From positions 868,001 through 932,000 of the forward strand of contig NZ_CYUO01000005.1 of NCBI RefSeq assembly GCF_001407835.1: DNA of 64,000 nucleotides, given 5' to 3'. The notes below the pieces were generated by a model that was not told the origin of the DNA, made no database searches, and saw only the letters and a program-made list of their open reading frames with translations. Origin of the DNA: Lagierella massiliensis (GTDB lineage: Bacteria > Bacillota > Clostridia > Tissierellales > Peptoniphilaceae). Below are positions 1-8,827 of the stretch, piece by piece. Both the position numbers and the translations under genes were made by a program. The first letter of the stretch is position 1, and each line of letters opens with the position of its first letter.

Positions 1-379
1 ATTCGAGAGCTTCGAAATGTCCTTTAATTGTAAACTCAGATTCTTGCTCATGTAATAAAAAAATATCAATATAATCTGTATTAAGTCTTGTGAGTGCATC
101 TTCTAAAGCTTCCTGAGCAAGTTTTTTATTCCATGCATATGTCTTTGTCGCTACTACATAATTGTTTCTTGAAATACCTTTATACCCTTTTGCTATATAC
201 TCATAATTATTATAAAGCTGTGCTGTATCAATGAAATTAACACCTTTTTCAAAGGCATATCTAATTAGATATGCCCCTTTATCTACAGGTAGATTACTTT
301 GAAAAGGTGTAATAGTTAAACTGCCAAAACACATTGGAGAAACCATAATTCCTGTGTTTCCTAATTCTACTAATTCCAT
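1..379 (-). CDS. Aldo/keto reductase, N-terminal part (runs off the window)
   Basis: The first 126 codons of an NAD(P)H-dependent aldo/keto reductase of the bacterial MocA/YhdN-like kind; the rest lies left of base 1. Reading from the ATG at 379 gives a first beta strand with LGNTGIMVSPMCFGS, then FIDTAQLY, which holds the family's catalytic Asp and Tyr, a conserved Lys in ATKTYAW, and LLHEQE at the place of the active-site His. The substrate cannot be told. The start lies one base beyond the stop of ireB, so it is probably translated from the alaS-ireB transcript. AKR is not the usual neighbour of ireB (ruvX normally follows), so this looks like a local rearrangement. Confidence 0.88.
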   Translation of the reverse strand, partial: MELVELGNTGIMVSPMCFGSLTITPFQSNLPVDKGAYLIRYAFEKGVNFIDTAQLYNNYEYIAKGYKGISRNNYVVATKTYAWNKKLAQEALEDALTRLNTDYIDIFLLHEQESEFTIKGHFEALE

Positions 380-380
380 T

Positions 381-644
381 TTACTTGTCTTCGTTTAAAT
401 AGTATTTAAGAATCTCTTCTAGTAAATCATCTCTGTCTACTTGTCTGATAATATTTCTTGCATTTCCATGAGAGGTAATATAGGTTGGATCATCAGATAG
501 CAAATATCCTATGATTTGATTAATAGGATTATATCCCTTTTCCTTCAAGAGTTCATAAACTGTTGTTACAATATTTCTAATTGATTTTCCCGAATCTTTT
601 TGTGGTTCAAACATCATAGTTTCATTCAAATGATCTTTATTCAT
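381..644 (-). CDS. ireB: IreB-family regulatory phosphoprotein (UPF0297/DUF965)
   Basis: A small 87-residue cytosolic protein matching the IreB/YrzL family over its whole length. Typical features are the N-terminal threonine-containing stretch NETMMFEP, the core VYELLKEKGYNPINQIIGYLLSDDPTYI, and an acidic helical end. In Enterococcus IreB is the target of the Ser/Thr kinase IreK and influences cephalosporin tolerance; the residues phosphorylated there are N-terminal threonines, and Thr9 is the candidate here. It sits 24 bases after alaS, which is its classic position in Bacillota, with a good AGGAGG-like site. The usual ruvX downstream partner is absent. Identity is firm; the physiological role in this organism is inferred. 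Confidence 0.93.
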   Translation of the reverse strand: MNKDHLNETMMFEPQKDSGKSIRNIVTTVYELLKEKGYNPINQIIGYLLSDDPTYITSHGNARNIIRQVDRDDLLEEILKYYLNEDK

Positions 645-668
645 AAAACCCTCCTTGTTTTACTGATA

Positions 669-3308
669 CTATTTCTTTAAATTGTTTATTATTGATTCAA
701 CAGAGGAAAGAGCTTCATCAACCTTATCAATATGCCTGCCTCCTGCCATAGCAAAATCAGGTCTTCCTCCGCCATTTCCACCAGTTATTTTTGCAACTTC
801 TTTTACTATATTTCCTGCAGATATAGTCTTTCCAGCTAAATCTTTTGATACTGTAGCCAAGAAGTTTATCTTATCCCCTGCTACATTCGCAAGTACAACA
901 ACTCCTGATTGTAATCTATCCTTTAGATTGTCTCCTAATGCTCTTAAATTATCTACAGACATATCACTAACTCTATGAGTAATGAATTTTATTCCTGAGA
1001 CTTCCTTAACAGTTTTAAGAATATCATCACTGCCTTTTAAACTATCTTTTTCTTTCAACTTAGATAGTTCTTTTTCTAAAGTCTTAACTTCTATATGCAT
1101 ATATCTAATTTTAAATGCCAAATCTTTCTTTTCTGATTTTAAATTATCAGATAATTCATTTAAAACAGATTCGTCATCTTTTAGAACTTCATAAACTTTT
1201 CTACCAGTTATTGCTTCAATTCTTCTAACTCCTGCAGCAACCGATGATTCTGAAACTATTTTAAGCATTTGAATCTCGGATATATTATTTACGTGACATC
1301 CTCCACAAAGTTCTACAGAAAATTTATCTCCTACTGTTACAACTCTGACTATATCTTTATATTTATCTTCAAATAAACCTGTAGCTCCATATTCCTCAGA
1401 TTCTTTTAAAGTCATACTTTGTTTAAATACTGGTAGTGCTCTTGAAATAGAATCATTCACTATGTCTTGTACCTTTAGTAAATCTTCTTTTGAGATAGTT
1501 TCAAAATGAGTAATATCAAAACGAAGTCTATCTGGTCCAACATAAGATCCTGCTTGGTGAACATGATCCCCCAATACCTCTCTTAATGCTCTGTGTAATA
1601 AGTGAGTTGCTGTGTGATTTTTAGTAATGTCATGGCGTCTATCTACATCAACATAAAGATTAACTTTATCTCCTAAATTAATTTTCCCCTCTTTAACAGT
1701 AACAAAATGATAAATTCCATTATTCTTATTCTTTTTCGTATCAAAAACTTCAAGAAAACCTGTTTCAGATTTAATTAAACCAGTATCTCCTACCTGTCCT
1801 CCACCTTCTCCATAAAAAGGTGTGGTCTCTGTAATAACAATACCTTCTTCGCCAGCTGAAAGGCTATTTACTAAATCACCTTCCTTTAATATCATTATAA
1901 CTTCCGATTCAGCAGTCATGTTGTCATATCCAATAAAATTTGACTCTTGCAAATTAATTAGATATTCATTTTTTTCGTTTGCCCAACCGACATTGCCACT
2001 CTGTCTTGATGATCTCGATCTCTCTCTTTGTTCTTCAAGCAAGTTATTAAATTCATCAAGGTTTACATTTAAAGAATTTTCTTTTAAAATTTCAACCGTT
2101 AAATCTATTGGGAAACCATAAGTGTCATATAATTTAAAAGCATCTTCGCTATTAATATAGTCAAGGTTAGATTTTTTTGCATCCTCTATTAAATTTTCAA
2201 GTATTGAAAGACCTTGATCTATAGTTTCTTGGAACTTTCCTTCTTCAGAAGCAATTATTTTTGTTATTCTCTCTTTATCTCTTAACAATTCAGGATATTC
2301 CATATTGTAAATTTCCATAACCTTATTTACAACTTCTGTTAGAAATTTACCTTTTATACCTAATAACTTACCATGTCTTGAGGCTCTTCTGATTATTCTT
2401 CTAAGAACATATCCTCTACCTTCATTACTTGGAATTATCCCATCATATACTAAGAAAGTCATAGCTCTAACATGGTCTGCTATTATTCTTATAGAAATAT
2501 CTTTTTTGTCATCTGTCTTGTATTTCACACCGGAAATATCTTCAATAGTATGAATTATATCTTTAACAAGATTGATTTCAAAAATATTATCTGCATTTTC
2601 CATAACCATAGTGATTCTTTCAAGACCCATTCCTGTATCAATGTTTGGATGCTTTAAAGGAGTATAGTTACCTTTTGAATCCTTGTTAAATTGTGTAAAC
2701 ACTAAGTTCCAAACCTCTAAGAATCTATCACAATCACATCCAGGTTTACAATCTGGATCTCCACAGCCATACTTTATTCCTCTATCTACATGAATTTCAG
2801 AGCATGGTCCACATGGTCCTTCTTCAATTTCCCAAAAATTATCTTCTTTTCCAAGTCTTACTATTCTTTCTTCTGGTACACCTATCTTGTCTTTCCAAAT
2901 AGAAAATGCTTCGTCATCTTCTTCATATACAGAAATCCATAGAATCTCTTTAGGAATTTCCATTCTTTCAGTTAAAAATTCCCATGCCCATGAAATTGCC
3001 TCTTCTTTAAAATAGTTACCAAAAGAAAAATTTCCTAACATTTCAAAAAAAGTTCCATGTCTTTGAGTTATACCAACGGATTCGATATCTGCTGTTCTAA
3101 TACATCTTTGTGAAGATGCAGCTCTATTTCCAGGCATTTTTAATTCACCTGTAAAATATTTTTTTAAAGGTGCCATACCTGCGTTAATCAACAATAAACT
3201 GTCATCATCCATAGGTATTAGCGGGAAACTCTTTATTATATTATGTTCTTTTTCACGAAAAAATTCTAAAAATTCTTTTCTTATCTCATTTAAACCTAAG
3301 TCTTTCAT
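669..3308 (-). CDS. alaS: Alanyl-tRNA synthetase
   Basis: Charges tRNA-Ala with alanine and hydrolyses mischarged Ser/Gly-tRNA-Ala. The 879 residues are full length. In order: class II catalytic core (motif 1 region and the motif 2 stretch HGTFFEMLGNFSFGNYF near residues 80-100), a tRNA-binding helical domain, an editing domain with the zinc-type motifs HTATH (about 564-568) and CGGCH (about 667), and a C-Ala domain ending in a Gly-rich GGNGGGRPDFAMAGG (about 842). It begins nine bases after the upstream permease gene, so it seems to share that promoter and has no T-box leader of its own, unlike thrS in this window. Confidence 0.98.
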   Translation of the reverse strand: MKDLGLNEIRKEFLEFFREKEHNIIKSFPLIPMDDDSLLLINAGMAPLKKYFTGELKMPGNRAASSQRCIRTADIESVGITQRHGTFFEMLGNFSFGNYFKEEAISWAWEFLTERMEIPKEILWISVYEEDDEAFSIWKDKIGVPEERIVRLGKEDNFWEIEEGPCGPCSEIHVDRGIKYGCGDPDCKPGCDCDRFLEVWNLVFTQFNKDSKGNYTPLKHPNIDTGMGLERITMVMENADNIFEINLVKDIIHTIEDISGVKYKTDDKKDISIRIIADHVRAMTFLVYDGIIPSNEGRGYVLRRIIRRASRHGKLLGIKGKFLTEVVNKVMEIYNMEYPELLRDKERITKIIASEEGKFQETIDQGLSILENLIEDAKKSNLDYINSEDAFKLYDTYGFPIDLTVEILKENSLNVNLDEFNNLLEEQRERSRSSRQSGNVGWANEKNEYLINLQESNFIGYDNMTAESEVIMILKEGDLVNSLSAGEEGIVITETTPFYGEGGGQVGDTGLIKSETGFLEVFDTKKNKNNGIYHFVTVKEGKINLGDKVNLYVDVDRRHDITKNHTATHLLHRALREVLGDHVHQAGSYVGPDRLRFDITHFETISKEDLLKVQDIVNDSISRALPVFKQSMTLKESEEYGATGLFEDKYKDIVRVVTVGDKFSVELCGGCHVNNISEIQMLKIVSESSVAAGVRRIEAITGRKVYEVLKDDESVLNELSDNLKSEKKDLAFKIRYMHIEVKTLEKELSKLKEKDSLKGSDDILKTVKEVSGIKFITHRVSDMSVDNLRALGDNLKDRLQSGVVVLANVAGDKINFLATVSKDLAGKTISAGNIVKEVAKITGGNGGGRPDFAMAGGRHIDKVDEALSSVESIINNLKK

Positions 3309-3317
3309 TAAATTCTC

Positions 3318-4523
3318 CTATATATTTCTATGATTGTTATCAAAGAAAAAGTTTTTTATATCATTTTTAAAGTGACCTGTGACTACTTTAAGTGTTGCCA
3401 CAACTGGAACCGCAAATATCATTCCAGGAACTCCAAACATTCCAGCTCCTATAATTAAACTGACTAATATTAAAAGTGGATTTAATCCAATTGTAGTTCC
3501 AAGTATTTTTGGTGCAAGTATATTATTTTCAACCCATTGAATCAATACAAACGCAATCGCAACTATCACAGCTTTTATTGGGCTATCTACAAGTGCTAAA
3601 ACTACTGCGGGTATAAATCCAAGGGCTGGTCCTATATATGGAATAATATCTGCTACACAAGTTATAATTCCTATTATAAGTGCATAATCTATTCTCATAA
3701 TAAGTAAGAAAATTGTAGTCATTATTCCTACAGCTATAGCCATTATAAGTCTTCCTCTTACAAATTGAGAATTGACCCTATCTACCTCTCTAAAGAGAGA
3801 TACAGTACCTTTATATTTATTTGCAGGAACTTGCTTTTTAATCCAAATAAAATACTTTTCTTTGAACATAATAAAATAAAATGTAAATACTGGTATTAAA
3901 ACAATTCTCAAAATACCACTTGCGAGTCCTGAGACTTTTTCTCCAATATTACCCAATTCAAATATTAAATTATCCTGTACCTTATTTAAACTCTTTAATA
4001 TACTTTTAGTTCCATCTAATATAAAATCATTTACTGCCGGATAATCTTTAAATTTACCACCTATTTTATCACTTAATCGATTAACATATCTCACTATCTG
4101 AGGTATTGATTGGACTAAATTTTTAAGTTGTTCTACGAGCATCGGCCATAAGAATACCACTATTATTGCAAAAAACAGTATTACAATCAAATATACAATT
4201 AATATAGCATAGGATCTTTTTAACCCTAAATTTTCAAGTTTAATAACCAAAGGGTTTATTAAATACGCTACAATAATAGAAATAATAGCTGTAGATAGTG
4301 TTCTACTTACAATTGGATACTTGTTGAATATAAAGAGAGTTATAAGTATCAATATTATAATAATTGCCGTTCTCTTTATAAATATCTGATCAAATTTTAA
4401 TCTATTTCTTAAACTTACTTTCGTATTCCCAATGTTGATTAAATAGTAGATGCTAAATGATAATAAAAACACCACTAAAACCAATATGGTATTTAAAAGT
4501 AAATGTTGAACATCAAAAGGCAT
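3318..4523 (-). CDS. AI-2E/PerM-family transporter, possible exporter
   Basis: A polytopic membrane protein of 401 residues with the layout of the AI-2 exporter/PerM family. It has an N-terminal hydrophobic segment, two close hydrophobic segments at about 50-120, a soluble stretch around 130-200, then a hydrophobic C-terminal half containing IGPALGFIPAVVLAL and the family-typical NNILAPKILGTTIGLNPLLILV. The family exports autoinducer-2 in some species and works as a Na+/H+ antiporter in others, so the substrate is open. In Clostridia it often precedes alaS, as here. Residues after 385 form a short Asn/Phe-rich cytoplasmic tail. Confidence 0.9.
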   Translation of the reverse strand: MPFDVQHLLLNTILVLVVFLLSFSIYYLINIGNTKVSLRNRLKFDQIFIKRTAIIIILILITLFIFNKYPIVSRTLSTAIISIIVAYLINPLVIKLENLGLKRSYAILIVYLIVILFFAIIVVFLWPMLVEQLKNLVQSIPQIVRYVNRLSDKIGGKFKDYPAVNDFILDGTKSILKSLNKVQDNLIFELGNIGEKVSGLASGILRIVLIPVFTFYFIMFKEKYFIWIKKQVPANKYKGTVSLFREVDRVNSQFVRGRLIMAIAVGIMTTIFLLIMRIDYALIIGIITCVADIIPYIGPALGFIPAVVLALVDSPIKAVIVAIAFVLIQWVENNILAPKILGTTIGLNPLLILVSLIIGAGMFGVPGMIFAVPVVATLKVVTGHFKNDIKNFFFDNNHRNI

Positions 4524-4531
4524 TTATACAC

Positions 4532-4576
4532 ACCCCTAAAAGTAAATTATCTCTTATATAGTATATCATAGATTTT
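4532..4576 (-). promoter_or_regulatory. Candidate extended -10 promoter for the permease-alaS-ireB run
   Basis: On the minus strand the 84-base gap contains TATGATATACT, an extended -10 (TG, one base, TATACT), about 40 bases before the ATG. There is no good -35 at 17 bases. A GGGGTG ribosome site lies just upstream of the ATG at 4523. The terminator of the preceding Rrf2 gene lies immediately behind, so a promoter is expected here. Confidence 0.5.
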
Positions 4577-4606
4577 TGAAATTGAATTTCAATTACGAAA
4601 GAAATT

Positions 4607-4638
4607 AAGAAAACAAGATAAAATTATCTTGTTTTCTT
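4607..4638 (-). terminator. Terminator overlapping the end of the Rrf2 gene
   Basis: AAGAAAACAAGATAA, two bases, then its exact complement: a perfect 15-bp arm, AT-rich, whose left half on the transcript encodes the last codons of the Rrf2 regulator. A T-rich tail follows. The reading frame ends within the stem, so the last residues (KKTR) are constrained by the RNA structure. Confidence 0.75.
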
Positions 4639-5043
4639 AACATTTCTATCTACCATATCCTGTAAAGTTATAGAATCAATTGTATTATTAATTTCTTCTG
4701 CAATAACTTGCCATACTTGTCTTGCAACACAGTAATCTTCTTTACAACAAACTCCGTCTGAATTTGAACACTCTGTAACTCCAAAGAAATCTTCAGCCGA
4801 TCTTAACACATCACCAACTGTTATTTCATTAGGATCTCTGGTTAAGAAATATCCCCCTTTAGGGCCTCTTATACTATCGACTAAATTATCCTTTTTTAAT
4901 TTTCTAACCAATTGTTCTAAGTAACCCATTGGCAAATCAGTAGCTTTTGAAATTTCACTTAGAGGAATTGGGTCTTCTCCATAGTGTCTTGCTAACTCAA
5001 ACATTGTATGCAACCCATACCTGCCTTTAGTTGAAAGTCTCAT
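4624..5043 (-). CDS. Rrf2-family transcriptional regulator, IscR-like
   Basis: A 139-residue winged-helix regulator of the Rrf2 family. The start MRLSTKGRYGLHTMFELA is the family signature, followed by the recognition helix ATDLPMGYLEQLVRKLKK and the wing IRGPKGGYFL. It keeps cysteines at 92, 99, 100 and 105, nearly the positions of the three [2Fe-2S] ligands of IscR (92, 98, 104), so it probably senses iron-sulfur or redox state; CymR-type members lack these. No isc/suf genes follow it here, as its terminator overlaps its own stop. It lies 73 bases after leuS, and a long inverted repeat in that gap (TCAATTTTGA and its complement) is a possible autoregulatory site. Confidence 0.92.
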   Translation of the reverse strand: MRLSTKGRYGLHTMFELARHYGEDPIPLSEISKATDLPMGYLEQLVRKLKKDNLVDSIRGPKGGYFLTRDPNEITVGDVLRSAEDFFGVTECSNSDGVCCKEDYCVARQVWQVIAEEINNTIDSITLQDMVDRNVKKTR

Positions 5044-5116
5044 TATTTATCCTCCAAAATATCAATTTTGACTTTTGACATCCATTATCTCAAATTAAAT
5101 CAAAATTGAAAAACTC

Positions 5117-7528
5117 CTATTTTATTACTAAATTCACAATTTTTCCAGGAACATATATCTTTTTAACTATATTCTTATCTGCTAAAATAGATTGAAATTC
5201 ATCAGAAGATGTTACTTTATCAAAAACAGTTTCTTTTTCATCATCAACATTAATTTTTATAGTTCCCTTAACTTTTCCATTAAATTGAACAGGAATTTCT
5301 ATTATATCTTCAACTAATTTTTCATCATCATATTCAGGCCAGATTTGCTCATGTATTTTTCCATTCTTAATATTTAATTCCCATAACTCTTCAGTTATAT
5401 GAGGAGCAACTGGATTTAATAGAATTAGAAATGTTTCAAAATCTTTTAATGTGATTTTTGTATTTGAATAAAATCCATTTAATAATGTCATGAGCTGAGC
5501 TATAGCAGTATTGAATTTTAAATTTTCATAATCTTCAGTAACTTTTTTAATTGTTCTGTGAATTTCCCCTTCTAATTCTTTAGAGTATTCTTTTCCTTCT
5601 ATTAGTATTTCTTGAAGTTTCCAAACTCTCTCTAAAAATTTTCTACATCCCTTTACTCCATTATCTGACCATGGCGCTGATTTTTCAAAATCACCTATAA
5701 ACATTTCGTAGGTTCTTAATGTATCTGCTCCGTAGTCTCTTATTATATCATCAGGATTTACTACATTTCCTCTTGACTTTGACATTTTTTCGCCATTATC
5801 TCCAAGAATCATTCCATGACTTGTTCTCTTTTTATAAGGTTCTTTTGTATTTACTACTCCTATATCATATAAAAACTTATGCCAAAATCTTGAATATAGT
5901 AAATGTAGAGTTGTGTGTTCCATTCCTCCATTATACCAATCTACAGGAAGATAATAGTTTATATTATCTTTTGAAGAGATTTCCTTATTATTCTTTGGAT
6001 CTACATATCTTATATAATACCATGAGGAACCTGCCCATTGTGGCATTGTATCAGTTTCCCTTTTAGCATCTCCACCACAGCAAGGGCATTTAGTATTAAC
6101 AAAGCTATCTATATTTGCAAGTGGTGACTCGCCATCTCCAGTAGGTTCATAATTATCTACATCAGGAAGTTTAATTGGTAGTTCTTCTTCAGGTACTGCT
6201 ACCCAACCACATTTTTCACAATAAACAAGAGGTATAGGCTCTCCCCAGTATCTTTGTCTTGAAAATACCCAGTCTCTTAATTTATAATTAGTTTTTCTAT
6301 TACCAATTTTTAGCTCTTCAGCTTTTGAAATTATTTTTTCCGAAGCTTTTTTTACGTTAAGACCATTTATAAAATCAGAATTTATTAATTTACCATTTGC
6401 TATTTCTGTTAATGGAAGCTTATCTCCTTCTCCTTGAGAAATTACTTGTATAATTTCAAGTCCAAATTTCTTCGCAAAGTCACAGTCTCTTTGATCATGA
6501 GCTGGAACTGCCATAATGGCTCCTGTTCCATAGGTTGTAAGTACATAATCTGAAACATAAACTGGAATTTCTTTACCAGTGAATGGATGAACAGCTGTAA
6601 TTCCGTCAATTAAAACTCCAGTTTTATCTTTAACTAATTGTGTTCTTTCAAATTCCGACTTCTTCTCTGCCTCTTGTCTGTACTTTAATATTTCATCTGT
6701 ATTTTTAATAGTATCCTTATACTTTTCTAATAGTGGATGGTCAACTGCTATAACCATATAAGTAACTCCAAAAATAGTATCGGGTCTTGTTGTATATACT
6801 TTTATATGGTCATCTAAATTAGATAATTTAAAATCTAATTCACAACCATGAGTTCTACCAATCCAATTAATCTGTTGCATTTTAACTCTTTCTGGATAAT
6901 CAACTTCAGATAAATCGTCAATAAGTCTATCAGCATATTCAGTAATCTTTAACATCCACTGACTTTTAACTTTATGCTCAACTTCGCTTCCGCATCTTTC
7001 ACAATGTCCACTTATTACTTCTTCATTTGCAAGTCCTGTTTTACATGATGGACACCAGTTGATTGGCATTTCTTTTTTATATGCGAGACCCTTTTCAAAT
7101 AGTTTTAAAAATATCCATTGAGTCCATTTGTAATATTCAGGATCAGTTGTATTAATCTCTCTATCCCAGTCAAAAGAAAGCCCTATAGATTTCATTTGCT
7201 CTCTGAATCTATTAATATTAGTTTGAGTAATTAAAGCAGGATGAACTTTGTTCTTAATGGCATAATTTTCAGCTGGAAGACCAAAAGCATCCCATCCCAT
7301 TGGATAAAGGACATTATACCCTTGAAGTCTTCTCTTTCTTGAAACAATATCCATTGCAGTGTACGGTCTTGGATGACCTACATGAAGTCCCTGTCCTGAT
7401 GGATAAGGAAATTCTATGAGTGCATAAAATTTATCCTTATCATTATCAATTTCAGTTTTAAAAGTCTTATTTTCTTCCCAGTATTTTTGCCATTTTTTCT
7501 CAATGGCATTAGGATTATACAATTCCAT
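5117..7528 (-). CDS. leuS: Leucyl-tRNA synthetase
   Basis: Class Ia synthetase that charges tRNA-Leu, with editing. At 803 residues it has bacterial length. Visible parts: the HIGH-type site as HVGH in [17 protein letters not shown] (about 42-58), two Cys4 zinc-like clusters (CPSC...CERC near 158-179 and CEKC...CPCCGG in the 430-490 region), the CP1 editing domain with [14 protein letters not shown] and [20 protein letters not shown] about residue 578, and a C-terminal domain ending [17 protein letters not shown]. It has its own promoter and an unusual 160-base leader with a terminator-like hairpin, described separately. Confidence 0.98.
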   Translation of the reverse strand: MELYNPNAIEKKWQKYWEENKTFKTEIDNDKDKFYALIEFPYPSGQGLHVGHPRPYTAMDIVSRKRRLQGYNVLYPMGWDAFGLPAENYAIKNKVHPALITQTNINRFREQMKSIGLSFDWDREINTTDPEYYKWTQWIFLKLFEKGLAYKKEMPINWCPSCKTGLANEEVISGHCERCGSEVEHKVKSQWMLKITEYADRLIDDLSEVDYPERVKMQQINWIGRTHGCELDFKLSNLDDHIKVYTTRPDTIFGVTYMVIAVDHPLLEKYKDTIKNTDEILKYRQEAEKKSEFERTQLVKDKTGVLIDGITAVHPFTGKEIPVYVSDYVLTTYGTGAIMAVPAHDQRDCDFAKKFGLEIIQVISQGEGDKLPLTEIANGKLINSDFINGLNVKKASEKIISKAEELKIGNRKTNYKLRDWVFSRQRYWGEPIPLVYCEKCGWVAVPEEELPIKLPDVDNYEPTGDGESPLANIDSFVNTKCPCCGGDAKRETDTMPQWAGSSWYYIRYVDPKNNKEISSKDNINYYLPVDWYNGGMEHTTLHLLYSRFWHKFLYDIGVVNTKEPYKKRTSHGMILGDNGEKMSKSRGNVVNPDDIIRDYGADTLRTYEMFIGDFEKSAPWSDNGVKGCRKFLERVWKLQEILIEGKEYSKELEGEIHRTIKKVTEDYENLKFNTAIAQLMTLLNGFYSNTKITLKDFETFLILLNPVAPHITEELWELNIKNGKIHEQIWPEYDDEKLVEDIIEIPVQFNGKVKGTIKINVDDEKETVFDKVTSSDEFQSILADKNIVKKIYVPGKIVNLVIK

Positions 7529-7692
7529 ATTCTCCCCCCAAATATAACTATAATAAGAAAAAACTTTCGTTCCAAAATGACACGAAAGTTAATTTTAATT
7601 AATGAGATTTTATTATACTAAAATATTTTCTTTTATTATCTTCTTGTCATTACAAGACTTAACTTATCACTATTATTGAAATCGAATTTTAC
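7529..7692 (-). promoter_or_regulatory. leuS leader with terminator-like hairpin (candidate attenuator, not a canonical T-box)
   Basis: Transcription from the promoter at 7699-7727 would yield a leader of about 165 bases. It ends in AACTTTCGT, 11 bases, ACGAAAGTT and a T run (7562-7590), about 30 bases before the leuS ATG, with GGGGGGAG as ribosome site. Upstream bases 7659-7665 can pair for 7 bp with the 5' arm of the hairpin (7586-7592), a possible anti-terminator, and a CTTGT/ACAAG hairpin lies at 7643-7656. There is no AGGGTGGNACC T-box core and no leucine-rich leader peptide. The regulatory reading is inference. Confidence 0.5.
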
Positions 7693-7698
7693 AATCAA

Positions 7699-7727
7699 AT
7701 TATAGCATTTTAGTCTAATTAAATCAA
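7699..7727 (-). promoter_or_regulatory. leuS promoter
   Basis: On the minus strand TTGATT, 17 bases, TATAAT, with TG one base before the -10. It lies at the very end of the preceding ydbC-like gene, so leuS can be transcribed independently of it. Confidence 0.72.
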
Positions 7728-7948
7728 TCTTCAAACTCTTCTTTAAGAAGTTCTAATAGAATTTTAAATTCATCTTCTGTAAAAGTGACTCCTTTGCTCA
7801 TTCGAGTATGATCAGGATTCCACTCTCGAATATCATATTTAGCTGGTCTTTCAGACCAACTTACAAGATTCAATTCTTTTCTCCATCCCTTTGCGTTTTC
7901 AGATAATATACCCAAATTTTCAACAATTTCAAATTTAAATTCAGCCAT
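7724..7948 (-). CDS. YdbC-like ssDNA/RNA-binding protein (PC4 family)
   Basis: A 74-residue protein matching the bacterial YdbC/PC4 family. It starts with FKFEIVENLGILSENAKGW, then RKELNLVSWSERPAKYDIREW, the basic-aromatic beta sheet that grips single-stranded nucleic acid, and ends in one amphipathic dimerisation helix after GVTFTEDEF. The length is standard. Homologues bind ssDNA or RNA with little sequence preference; the cellular role is poorly known. It starts nine bases after the unknown gene upstream, with a GGAGGAAA ribosome site, so the two form a two-gene operon ahead of leuS. Confidence 0.9.
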   Translation of the reverse strand: MAEFKFEIVENLGILSENAKGWRKELNLVSWSERPAKYDIREWNPDHTRMSKGVTFTEDEFKILLELLKEEFED

Positions 7949-7957
7949 GTTTTCCTC

Positions 7958-8605
7958 CTACATAATAAAATTATTTTTATTAGGGATAACTGATAACAAC
8001 ATCCCGTTTATTTGCTTTATTATATCATTTAAGCGATTAATATCATCACATAGATCTTCTTCGTACTTAAACACATGTTTTAATATAAGTTTATCCTCTT
8101 CATTAAAATTTTTAATTAACTCATTTAAGGCACTATCAAACTCTTCTCCATTCTCTATGGCATAAGATAATATATTGAGAGCTTTGTTTTCACAAATATT
8201 TATTTTGTCTAAATCTTCATGTCTAAATGCAATTAACGAATTCGAAAGTATTTCATCTATTTCATTTTTCATTTTATCTATGTTAAATCTTTCAATAAGC
8301 TTTTTAATATTATAATACTTTTTTTCCATGATTTTTGATTTTTCAACATTTTTATCATCTATATGTATGCTCTTCATGAATTCAACATCGACAATTGAGT
8401 CAATTGAATAAAGCATATCGTCAGTCATTTCAGAATTTAATTCCAAAGCTTTCAAAACTTCTACCTCTTGCAATTTATAAAAAAGTTCTTTCTGTTTCAT
8501 ATTTCTTAAACTTTGTAAATTATCAATCTTTTCAAGATTAAAGTCAAATTCTTTGATTTTGTCAATTCTGTCTGATATTAATTCAAGTAAATTATCCCCA
8601 TTCAG
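7958..8605 (-). CDS. Unknown helical protein, apparent CTG start
   Basis: I do not recognise the family. The sequence is charged and predicted almost wholly helical, without membrane segments, signal peptide or metal motif. The first ATG (8500) has no ribosome site, but the open frame continues upstream with coding-like sequence to a stop at 8608. The only start-like codon in that extension is CTG at 8603-8605, with GGGGGG seven bases before it. This gives 215 residues. The N-terminal extension is amphipathic (LLELISDRIDKIKEF). It is followed after nine bases by the ydbC-like gene. Function unknown; possibly a small adaptor or DNA-associated protein, but nothing shows this. Confidence 0.6.
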   Translation of the reverse strand: MNGDNLLELISDRIDKIKEFDFNLEKIDNLQSLRNMKQKELFYKLQEVEVLKALELNSEMTDDMLYSIDSIVDVEFMKSIHIDDKNVEKSKIMEKKYYNIKKLIERFNIDKMKNEIDEILSNSLIAFRHEDLDKINICENKALNILSYAIENGEEFDSALNELIKNFNEEDKLILKHVFKYEEDLCDDINRLNDIIKQINGMLLSVIPNKNNFIM

Positions 8606-8628
8606 TTACGATCCCCCCTTTTTATCTT

Positions 8629-8656
8629 AGTTTATCATTAATAAAAAAAGTTTCAA
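8629..8656 (-). promoter_or_regulatory. Promoter for the unknown gene and ydbC-like gene
   Basis: Minus strand TTGAAA, 16 bases, TAAACT with a TG one base before the -10. The predicted start of transcription lies just ahead of the GGGGGG ribosome site and the CTG start, which supports the longer reading of the unknown gene. Confidence 0.5.
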
Positions 8657-8658
8657 AA

Positions 8659-8688
8659 TTGATTTTGAATTTACTGTTATGATATCAT
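8659..8688 (+). promoter_or_regulatory. Promoter for the small peptide and recX
   Basis: TTGATT, 18 bases, TATCAT with TG one base before the -10. It is divergent from the promoter of the unknown gene and about 40 bases ahead of the ATG at 8729. Confidence 0.55.
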
Positions 8689-8728
8689 TAAATCATAGAA
8701 ATTTAAAACTTTTAAGAAGGAGAATCTT

Positions 8729-8827
8729 ATGAAAAAAAATAATTTTATTGTAAAATTAGTTGCCGGACTTCTTGTTTTAGCTATGATATTTCCTATTATT
8801 TTTTCATTTTTAGCAACATGGAAATAA
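8729..8827 (+). CDS. 32-residue single-span membrane peptide overlapping recX
   Basis: ATG preceded by AAGGAG at the right distance. The product has a charged start (MKKNNFIVK), one hydrophobic segment from Leu10 to about Ala29, and a short TWK end. It overlaps the start of recX by ten bases, so translation is probably coupled. Its size and layout recall tiny Bacillota membrane peptides such as Prli42 or DUF4044, but similarity is too slight to name it. It is short, but the good ribosome site, the promoter behind it and the coupling make it likely to be real. Function unknown. Confidence 0.65.
   Translation: MKKNNFIVKLVAGLLVLAMIFPIIFSFLATWK

Noticed and set aside
682-1194. Plus-strand frames of 70 to 98 codons across alaS, and many like them over leuS, smc, rpoD, ftsY and ppdK
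   Set aside because: They are antisense shadows with Ser/Leu/Phe-rich, non-protein-like composition, no ribosome sites and complete overlap with well-known genes.
7529-7692. T-box riboswitch before leuS
   Set aside because: TGGAACG occurs near the hairpin, but the AGGGTGGNACC core, its pairing with a terminator arm and stem I with a leucine specifier are not seen.
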